DNA of 64,000 nucleotides, from assembly GCF_001027285.1 (NCBI RefSeq), contig NZ_CP011509.1, positions 9,944,501 through 10,008,500 of the forward strand, written 5' to 3'. Under the pieces are notes generated by a model. The model was not told the DNA's origin, did not search any database, and worked only from the letters and a program-made list of their open reading frames with translations. This DNA comes from Archangium gephyra. Its GTDB lineage: Bacteria; Myxococcota; Myxococcia; Myxococcales; Myxococcaceae. This document shows positions 16,765-23,843 of the stretch, one piece after another. The stretch's first letter is position 1; every line of letters begins with the position of its first letter. The translations under genes were made by a program, and so were the position numbers.

Positions 16765-18054
16765 ATGCCCAAGCCAACCCCAGGACCCCGTCACGATCGC
16801 CGCCCCGGTGGCCCCCCCGGCCGGAATCGCCCCCCACAGCGCCCGGAGAAGCCCGCCCCGGACCGGACCACCCCGGACATCGGTCAGGACGGTCTCCCCC
16901 AGGTCTCGCTCGTCCGCCGGGGCGTCGACCGCTGGCAGGCCGGCCACCCGTGGATCTACCGCGCCGATCTCAACGGCGACCCCGCCCTCCAGGGTGGCGA
17001 GGTGGTGCGCGTCGTGGACGCCCGCGGCTGGTTCCTCGGCAAGGCCTTCTATTCGAAGCACTCCAAGATTTCGCTGCGCTGGCTCTCCTACGAGGACGTG
17101 CCGGTGGACACCGACTTCTTCCGCCAGCGCCTGGCCCTGGCCGACGCGATGCGCCGTCGCGCCCTGCCCGGGGAGAACACCTACCGCGTGGTGCACGGCG
17201 AGGCGGACCTCCTCCCCGGCCTCGTGGTGGACCGCTATGGCGATTACCTGAGCGTGCAGTTCCTCATCGCCGGCACCGAGCAGCGCAAGCAGCTCCTCAC
17301 GGATCTGCTGGTGGAGCTGTACAAGCCGCGCGCCATCGTCAACCGCTCGGACGTGGGCGTGCGCGCCCTGGAGGGCCTGACGCAGGAGAAGGGCGTGCTG
17401 TACGGCACCCAGCCCGGACCGGTGGCCTATGACGAGGGCCTGGTGCGCGTACGCGCCGACCTGCTCGAGGGCCAGAAGACGGGCGCCTTCCTGGACCAGC
17501 GGGAGAACCACGTCGTGGCCTCGCAGTACGCCTTTGGCGAGGCGCTCGACTGCTTCTCGTACGTGGGCGGCTTCGCGCTGCAGCTCGCCACGCGGGCCCA
17601 GAAGGTCACCGCGGTGGAGATCTCCGAGCAGGCCGCGGCCCAGCTGCGCGAGAACGCGGCCTCCAACAAGCTGACCAACGTGGACGTGGTGGTGGCCAAC
17701 GCCTTCGACTTCCTGCGCGACGCGGTGGACGAGGGCCGGCGCTTCGACACCATCGTCCTGGACCCGCCCTCGTTCGCGAAGAACAAGGACGCCATCGAGG
17801 GCGCCCTGCGCGGGTACAAGGAGATCAACCTGCGCGCCATGCAGTTGCTGCGCCCGGGCGGCTACCTCATCTCCGCGAGCTGCACGTACCACATCGACGA
17901 GCAGGGCTTCGAGGACATGCTGGCCTCGGCGGCGGCGGACGCGAAGCGGCGGGTGCAGATCGTCGAGAAGCGTGGGGCGGGCAAGGACCACCCGGTGCTG
18001 CTCAACCTGCGCGAGACGCGCTACCTGAAGTGTTTCGTCCTCCGCGTGTTGTGA
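16765..18054 (+). CDS. rlmI: RlmI-type 23S rRNA m5C methyltransferase
   Basis: A 429-residue protein, about 30 residues longer than E. coli RlmI because of a Pro/Arg-rich basic N-terminal extension (residues 1-40). A PUA-like domain follows (SLVRRGVDRWQAGHPWIY), then the EEHxR-like region and a Rossmann core with ALDCFSYVGGFALQLA and VLDPPSFAKNK. The putative catalytic cysteine is in LISASCTYHID, as in m5C enzymes. It probably methylates C1962 of 23S rRNA. The start lies only 28 bp from the divergent gene. The basic extension may add RNA binding. Confidence 0.88.
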   Translation: MPKPTPGPRHDRRPGGPPGRNRPPQRPEKPAPDRTTPDIGQDGLPQVSLVRRGVDRWQAGHPWIYRADLNGDPALQGGEVVRVVDARGWFLGKAFYSKHSKISLRWLSYEDVPVDTDFFRQRLALADAMRRRALPGENTYRVVHGEADLLPGLVVDRYGDYLSVQFLIAGTEQRKQLLTDLLVELYKPRAIVNRSDVGVRALEGLTQEKGVLYGTQPGPVAYDEGLVRVRADLLEGQKTGAFLDQRENHVVASQYAFGEALDCFSYVGGFALQLATRAQKVTAVEISEQAAAQLRENAASNKLTNVDVVVANAFDFLRDAVDEGRRFDTIVLDPPSFAKNKDAIEGALRGYKEINLRAMQLLRPGGYLISASCTYHIDEQGFEDMLASAAADAKRRVQIVEKRGAGKDHPVLLNLRETRYLKCFVLRVL

Positions 18055-18073
18055 GCCGGCCCGTCCCGGTGGG

Positions 18074-18586
18074 ATGATCCCGGTCGCGGAAGCCATGCGA
18101 CACCCCGACTGGGAAGACGATACGGACGAGGCCCCCACGGCCACGGGCTCGCGCGAGGAGGCGCGGGCCCTGCAGGAGCTGCGCGCCATCTACCGGCAGG
18201 CGGATGCGGCGTACGCGCCCTTCTCGTGCCCGGCGAGCGGCGAGTGCTGCCAGCTCTCGACGACGAAGCGGCAGCCCTGGCTCTGGTACCCCGAGTGGCT
18301 GATGCTGGCCCGCAACCATCCGCTGCCGCCCCCGAGGGAGGACGGCGGCTGTCCCTACCTGGACGCCGCGGGCAAGCGCTGCACCGTGTACGCGGAGCGC
18401 CCGTTCGGCTGCCGTACCTTCTTCTGCGAGCGCATCCGGGGCCCCACGCGTCAGCCAGCGGACACGGTGACCGCCCTGTTGCTGCGGCTGGAGCGCGTCT
18501 CCCAGCGCCTGCTGCCATCGTTGACCGGACCCCGTCCCATTCTCGAGTGGCACGCGGAAGCCGCTCTCCGCGAGGAGGAATCATGA
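18074..18586 (+). CDS. YkgJ-family cysteine cluster protein
   Basis: A 170-residue protein with the YkgJ-type (CxxC) zinc/iron-cluster cysteines. They lie in CPASGECCQ near residues 52-60, CPYL and RCTVY near 94-105, and PFGCRTFFCE near 110-118. The cluster is thought to bind a metal; the molecular role of the family is not established. The residues between the clusters are aromatic and Arg-rich. It starts 19 bp after rlmI, and its stop overlaps the start of the next gene (ATGA), so the two are translationally coupled. Confidence 0.8.
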   Translation: MIPVAEAMRHPDWEDDTDEAPTATGSREEARALQELRAIYRQADAAYAPFSCPASGECCQLSTTKRQPWLWYPEWLMLARNHPLPPPREDGGCPYLDAAGKRCTVYAERPFGCRTFFCERIRGPTRQPADTVTALLLRLERVSQRLLPSLTGPRPILEWHAEAALREEES

Positions 18587-19026
18587 GCCCCATGCCGTGG
18601 CGCAGCGCCGTCGTGCCCCTCGTCCTCTTCCTGTCCGGCTGTGCCGGCGATGTCAGCGGGGCCCTCTTGAACACGGGCGTTGCGCTTGGTGCGTCCGCCA
18701 TCTCCCGCTCCCAGGGCGGGTGTTATGCCGTGTGCCCCGTGGGGACCACGTGCAACGAGTCCACGGGCTACTGCGATCCCCTCCCCTGCCGCGGTGAGTG
18801 CGCCCCCTTCGAGGAGTGCGTCGAGGAGAAGCTGGTCTACCAGTGCATCGCCCGGAACACGCCCCGGGGGAACATCATCGTCAACCCGCCCGAGCCCCGC
18901 TCCTCCGAGCCCCGCTCCTCCGAGCCGGGAACCGACGTGCCTCGGGCCTCCAAGCTGAGGACCGACGTGCCGCGGCTCACCCCAGAGTCCTCGTCCGAGG
19001 AGCGCACGGCGGAACCCACGCCGTGA
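18583..19026 (+). CDS. Cys-rich lipoprotein with repetitive C-terminus
   Basis: A 147-residue protein with a signal peptide ending in the lipobox FLSGC (Cys near residue 20). The mature part begins with a Gly/Ala-rich stretch, then an eight-cysteine segment (about residues 46-88; for example CYAVCPVGTTCN) of the kind common in myxobacterial surface lipoproteins. The tail is low-complexity with a repeated EPRSS unit. The start overlaps the upstream stop (ATGA), and its own stop overlaps the glycerate kinase start (GTGA). No enzymatic function is evident. Confidence 0.75.
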   Translation: MSPMPWRSAVVPLVLFLSGCAGDVSGALLNTGVALGASAISRSQGGCYAVCPVGTTCNESTGYCDPLPCRGECAPFEECVEEKLVYQCIARNTPRGNIIVNPPEPRSSEPRSSEPGTDVPRASKLRTDVPRLTPESSSEERTAEPTP

Positions 19027-20117
19027 GCCGCTGGCTCGTCGCACCGCAGGAGTTCAAGGGGACCCTCACGGCAGCCGAAGCCGCCGCCGCACTGGCCGAG
19101 GGGTTGCGCCAGGGCGCGCCCGGCGTGGAGCTGGACGTGGCGCCGCTCGCGGACGGCGGGCCGGGCACGGTGGACGCGCTGCTCGCGGGCCTGGGCGGCG
19201 AGCGGGTGACGTGCACCGTCCCGGGGCCGCTCGGCGCTCCCGTGCGAGCCACCTACGGCCTGCTGGACTCGGGGCGCACGGCCGTCATCGAGATGGCCGC
19301 GGCCTCCGGGCTGTCCCTGCTCACGCCAGGTGAGCGAGACCCCCGGCGCGCCTCCACCGAAGGCACCGGCGAGCTGATGCGCGCGGCGCTGGAGCGGGGC
19401 TGTGAGCGGCTCATCCTCGGGCTCGGAGGCAGCGCCACCAATGACGGGGGCACGGGGGCACTCACGGCGCTCGGCTTCCGGTTCCTCGATGCACAGGGGG
19501 CGCCCCTGCCTCCGGGTGGGTCCGCGTTGAAGCGGCTCGCACGGGTGGACACGAGCGGACGGCATCCACGGCTCCCGGGAGTGGAGCTGCTGGTGGCCAC
19601 GGATGTCACCGCGCCGCTGCTCGGGCCGGACGGTGCCTCGCACCTCTTCGGACCCCAGAAGGGCGCGGACGAGCCCACTGTCGCCGAGCTGGAGTCGGCC
19701 CTGGCCCGGCTCGCCGAGGTTGTCGCCCCCGGACTCGCCCAGACACCGGGAGCGGGTGCGGCGGGAGGTTTCGGCTACGGACTCCTGGCCCTGGCCGGAG
19801 GGAAGATCGTCTCCGGGTACGAGCTGGTGGCCCGGACGCTCCGGTTGTCCGAGCGGCTCGCCGCCGCGCAAGCCGTGCTCACCGGAGAGGGACGCTTCGA
19901 CCGGCAGACGGCCTTCGGCAAGGGCCCCGGCTCGCTGGCGAGGGAGGCGCGGGCACTCGGCAAGCACACGGTGATGTTCGCGGGAGCCGTCGCGCCCGGC
20001 ACGGACGGCGCGCCCTTCGACGAAGTGGTCGAGGTGTCCGCGCTCGCCCCACCCGGTGTCTCCCATGCCGAGACCCTGCGCCACGCCGGTGCGTGGTGGG
20101 CATCCCGGCGGCGGTAG
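19023..20117 (+). CDS. Glycerate kinase (GlxK/GarK family)
   Basis: A 364-residue protein starting at GTG 19023. Family motifs are visible: an N-terminal LVAPQEFKGTLTAAEAA, PLADGGPGTVDAL, the glycine-rich LILGLGGSATNDGGTG, and a C-terminal LTGEGRFDRQTAFGKGP. It phosphorylates D-glycerate (to 2- or 3-phosphoglycerate, depending on subfamily), feeding glyoxylate or serine carbon into glycolysis. It ends an overlapping three-gene run with an YkgJ-type protein and a lipoprotein, an association with no evident metabolic logic. The GTG start is supported by the GTGA overlap and by alignment to the normal N-terminus of the family. Confidence 0.9.
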   Translation: MSRWLVAPQEFKGTLTAAEAAAALAEGLRQGAPGVELDVAPLADGGPGTVDALLAGLGGERVTCTVPGPLGAPVRATYGLLDSGRTAVIEMAAASGLSLLTPGERDPRRASTEGTGELMRAALERGCERLILGLGGSATNDGGTGALTALGFRFLDAQGAPLPPGGSALKRLARVDTSGRHPRLPGVELLVATDVTAPLLGPDGASHLFGPQKGADEPTVAELESALARLAEVVAPGLAQTPGAGAAGGFGYGLLALAGGKIVSGYELVARTLRLSERLAAAQAVLTGEGRFDRQTAFGKGPGSLAREARALGKHTVMFAGAVAPGTDGAPFDEVVEVSALAPPGVSHAETLRHAGAWWASRRR

Positions 20118-20165
20118 ACTCGGAGCCACCATGAGACGTCTCCTTCCCACGGGTGAGGCCACGGA

Positions 20166-21481
20166 ATGAAGGCGGGCAGCACGCTCCGGACGATCTTCGC
20201 CCTCCTGGTGGGCTGCGTCCTGCTGGTGCTGGTGATGATGCTTGGCACCTACTGGCGGTTGAAGTATCGCTCCCGGCAGGCCGGTGACGTGCTGGTCGCC
20301 GAGGCCTGGGCCCTCACCTCCGCCTCCGAGCGGGTGGCTCGCCCCCCTCACACAGACTCCCCCTTGCCCGGCACGCTCCACGAGGCGCTCGAGCCGCTGA
20401 TGCCGGAACTCGACCACCTCTACGAGGACGGCAGGATGCTGAGCAGCGACAACTCGCTGCTCCAGAAGTACGAAGACGTCCAGCATGGGAAGCGCCCCCT
20501 CTCGGAACTGCCTGTCCCCTACCGTGAGCTGTTCGAGCGGAACCAGCCGTTGATTCAGCGCGCGCTGCGGGCCTCCCGGGCCGAGCTGGGAGGACTGCCC
20601 AAGGGGCTCCGAGACCTCGACGAACCCGACCACCGGTGGTCAGACAAAATGCTCTCGAAGGTCCTCGGGCTGGCCGCGCTCGAGGCGCGGAGCCAACTCG
20701 AGGACGGGCAGGCCGGCGCCGCGCTGGAGACCTGCCTCGACGGGCTCGCGCTCGCGCGGGACGTGGCCTACGGAAGCGGAATTCTCGGCGCGGAAAGCTC
20801 CGCCTCGGGTTACGAGCTCCTGTTCCACCCATGTGCCGACGCACTCGGCCGTGCCCCACCCGAGGGCCAGAAACAGGCCACGCTGGCACTCCGGCGGCTC
20901 CGCGAGGGACTGCGCCCCCTCTCCTGGGCCGTGCGCGAGGAGAGCGTCTCGTTCTCCCTCGGCCTGGTCGGCGAAGTGCTCGCCCCGGAGCAGCTCGAGA
21001 TGCTCCCGGAGGGAGCCAGGTACCGTGCCCTCCATCCCCCGTCAGCTGCATCCAGCCCCGCTTCGAGTCCATCTACCTCATGCACGACTGGCCCAGGTGG
21101 ATGGAGGCCCTCCAGCAGGTCGCACCGATCATGGATCTCCCTTCGGAGCAACGCCCTGCTCATCTGTTGGCACTGGAGCAGCTCCCCGGAAGCATGTGGT
21201 ACCTGGCCACCCGCCCTGCCTCATGGACGTCGAGCTACGAGGAGTCCGCCACGCGCGTGGACGGGCAACGGGCCCGGGTGGACCTGCTGCTCGCACTCGC
21301 CCTGGTGAAAGCCCACCGCGCGGAGCACGGCACGTGGCCCACCACCCTGCCCCCGCTCCACCCCGAGCGCGCGGTGCTGCTCCCCACGGCGCTGAAGCTC
21401 CAACCCGCCGAGGGAGACACGCTGCGCCTCATCCCGGAAGCAGCGGGCCTCCAGGAGCTCGCGCTGACAGCAACACCTTGA
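20166..21481 (+). CDS. Membrane-anchored protein, paralogue 1 (frameshifted)
   Basis: The gene starts at ATG 20166 with a membrane helix (IFALLVGCVLLVLVMMLG), followed by a helical, Leu/Glu/Arg-rich domain outside the membrane. It is clearly paralogous to the next gene: both share RPxHTxSPLPGxL, ALETCLDGLAL/ALEHCLDGLAL, QKQATxALRR and HGTWPTTLP-type motifs. The reading frame breaks near a run of five C at 21036-21040. Upstream the first frame matches the paralogue, and downstream a second frame (to 21481) continues the match. Adding one base there restores an intact gene of about 438 codons. It is either a recent pseudogene or a base-calling error. Function unknown. Confidence 0.7.
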
Positions 21482-21533
21482 GACACCGTGAAGCGGTCCG
21501 TGGCCTTGCGGCCGGACTCGCCCCCTCCGCACA

Positions 21534-22904
21534 ATGCCGGGCATGAGCGACACGGCGACGAGCAGCGCCCGGACCATCCTCACCATCATGGCGGGCTCCC
21601 TGCTGCTCCTGCTGGTGCTCGCCGCGGCTGCCTTCTGGCGCCTGGACCAGCGCGTCCGCAAGGCGGGGGATGAGGTGGTCGCGGAGGCCCAGGCCCTCGA
21701 GTCCCTCCGCGTGGTGCGCCCCTCTCACACGGCCTCCCCCTTGCCCGGCTCGCTCGCGCAGACGCTCGGGCCGCTGATGCCGGAGCTTCTCGCTCTCCAG
21801 AAGGCCGAGCCCCCGCTGGAAGAGCCCGTCAACGCGCGGTGCCGGGAGGTCCGCGACGGACAGCGGCCCGCCCAGGAGCTGCCCGAGGAGTGCCGCGTGG
21901 CGCTCGAGCGCGGCCGCCCCCTGATGCAGCGTGCCCTGCGGGCCTCGCGCACCACGGAGGGGGGTCTGCCCGAGGGCTTCCACGCCCTCAGCGACCCCCA
22001 GCACCCCCACCAACAGTCGGGCATGGTGGCGATCCTCCACGTCCTCAAGCTCGCGACCTTCGAGATGCGGTTCCAGCTCGAGAGCGGGCAGGCCGACGCC
22101 GCACTGGAGCACTGCCTCGATGGGCTCGCGCTCTCGCGAGACCTGGGGCATGGCACCGGAATGCTCGGGGCGCTGTTCTCCGCGGCCGGTTACACGAATC
22201 TCTTCCGGCCCTGTGTGGATGCGCTCCAGCACGCCTCTCCCGCGAGCCAGAAACAGGCCACGGTGGCCCTGCGGCGTATCCGGGAGGGGCTCAGTCCGGC
22301 CTCATCCACCATTCGCATGGAACGCGTCCACACGCGCCTGTTCTCGTTCGGCCGGGTCCTCGGCCCCGGACAGGTCGAGGCCCTTCCCGCTGGAGCGAAA
22401 GCCCTCGTGGAACAGGACAGGAGCGGCCGGATGGGACAGGACAGCCCCCTCCACATGTCGCTCCTGATGCGGCATGCCTTCATCGAGCTTCCACGTCTCC
22501 AGGCGCGAATCGTAACGCTCGTCGATCTTTCCCTCGCGCAACGCGTGGCCCCATTCGAACAGCTGAGGCGGGAAGCCGAGAGTTCCTGGAACCCCCTCAT
22601 CCGAGACGGCCTGTCCAACTTCCACCGGTTTGGCGCAATCGTGGATCAGCAACGCGCCCAGGCGGATCTCCTGCTCGCCCTGGCGTTGGTGCGAACCCAC
22701 AGAGCGGAAAGCGGCACATGGCCCACGACACTCCCCACGCTCTACCCCGAGCGCGAAGTGCTGCTGCCCACGGCGTTGACGCTCCAACCGGGCGAGGCCG
22801 GCACGCTCGTCCTCGTCCCGGAGGACGCGTACCTCCAGCAGCTCTCGGCTGCCCTGCAACCGGAAATGACGCCCCAGGCGCTCTCCCTGCTGGTCACGCC
22901 CTGA
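21534..22904 (+). CDS. Membrane-anchored protein, paralogue 2
   Basis: A 456-residue protein; a second in-frame ATG at 21543 is equally possible. One membrane helix near residues 15-35 (ILTIMAGSLLLLLVLAAAAF) is followed by an all-helical extracytoplasmic domain. It shares order and motifs with the frameshifted gene 50 bp upstream, so the pair arose by tandem duplication. The C-terminal part holds a conserved HRAESGTWPTTLPTLYPE segment near residue 395, present in both copies. I do not recognise a family. The GTWPxxLxxL pattern is reminiscent of small substrate-interacting segments in exported proteins, but this is weak. Confidence 0.75.
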   Translation: MPGMSDTATSSARTILTIMAGSLLLLLVLAAAAFWRLDQRVRKAGDEVVAEAQALESLRVVRPSHTASPLPGSLAQTLGPLMPELLALQKAEPPLEEPVNARCREVRDGQRPAQELPEECRVALERGRPLMQRALRASRTTEGGLPEGFHALSDPQHPHQQSGMVAILHVLKLATFEMRFQLESGQADAALEHCLDGLALSRDLGHGTGMLGALFSAAGYTNLFRPCVDALQHASPASQKQATVALRRIREGLSPASSTIRMERVHTRLFSFGRVLGPGQVEALPAGAKALVEQDRSGRMGQDSPLHMSLLMRHAFIELPRLQARIVTLVDLSLAQRVAPFEQLRREAESSWNPLIRDGLSNFHRFGAIVDQQRAQADLLLALALVRTHRAESGTWPTTLPTLYPEREVLLPTALTLQPGEAGTLVLVPEDAYLQQLSAALQPEMTPQALSLLVTP

Positions 22905-22925
22905 GCGCGCCTGGGCGTCCACGGC

Positions 22926-23840
22926 TCACGGCGTGTACTTCACCGTGCGCTCCACCCAGGACATGCCGCCGCGCCCGTCACGCGCCACCACCCAGAAGCG
23001 CACCTCCTGGGCCTGCGCGTTGCGCGGAGGCGTCCACTCCACCCGGTGCCGCGCCACCCCGCCGCCGAAGTCCGCCCCGCCCGTCTGGTTGGGAGAGAAC
23101 GTCCCCAGCGTGGTGTGCCACGCCACCTCCCACGCCTCCTGGAGGTTCACCGGCTTCAGCTCGAAAGAGGGCACCACGTACGCCTCCTCGCGCCCGGTGA
23201 GCTCCGGCACGTTCACCTCGAAGGGCCCCGGGCCGGACAGCTCGCGCGGCACGCCCGCCACCCACGGCTCGCCCTCCAGCAACAGGTCCGGCAGCTCCGG
23301 CTGCACATTGGGCTGCATCTCCGGGAAGAAGCGGCAGCCGTACACCATCAGCTTCTGCGCGTAGACCTGCTCGCTCCCGCCGCGCACCCACAGCACCAGC
23401 GGCATCCGCACGCCGCCCAGGCCGTTGTAGAGGTCCTTCTCGAGGATGCGCTGCACCAGGAAGGTGCCGTCCCCCAGCCGAGACGTGCCCGGCCCCGGGA
23501 ACAGATCCACCACCAGCTCGCCGCCCTTCGTCACACCGCGCGCCAGCTCCACGCGATCCTCGCGGCAGGTGTCATCGTCCTGCGAGGCACAGGCCCACAG
23601 GGTGTAGTCCAGCTCGCGGCCCTCACCGGCAGGGTCCGGGATGAGCGCGGTGAGGCGCACCGGACGCACGAGCGTGTCGGCGAGCACGGCGGGATCCGTG
23701 GAGCACGTCTCGGCGAGCAGCTCGGGCGGATCCATCCGCATCGCGAGCACGCGCAGGTCCTTCACGTTCGACGGAGTGTCCTCGGGCCCCACACAGGCGG
23801 CGCACAGGAGCAGGCCCAGCAGGGCGGACAGGTGGCGCAT
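22926..23840 (-). CDS. Outer-surface lipoprotein of unknown function
   Basis: A 304-residue protein with a signal peptide and lipobox (LLLCAAC, Cys near residue 16). The mature part is beta-rich with Pro-rich turns and paired cysteines (CASQDDDTC, plus YGCRFF), consistent with Ig-like folds. The start lies 3 bp after the stop of the TonB-dependent receptor gene, so it is co-transcribed and probably acts with the receptor at the outer membrane, for instance in binding its substrate. This partnership is inferred from the operon only. Confidence 0.75.
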   Translation of the reverse strand: MRHLSALLGLLLCAACVGPEDTPSNVKDLRVLAMRMDPPELLAETCSTDPAVLADTLVRPVRLTALIPDPAGEGRELDYTLWACASQDDDTCREDRVELARGVTKGGELVVDLFPGPGTSRLGDGTFLVQRILEKDLYNGLGGVRMPLVLWVRGGSEQVYAQKLMVYGCRFFPEMQPNVQPELPDLLLEGEPWVAGVPRELSGPGPFEVNVPELTGREEAYVVPSFELKPVNLQEAWEVAWHTTLGTFSPNQTGGADFGGGVARHRVEWTPPRNAQAQEVRFWVVARDGRGGMSWVERTVKYTP

Positions 23841-23843
23841 GAC

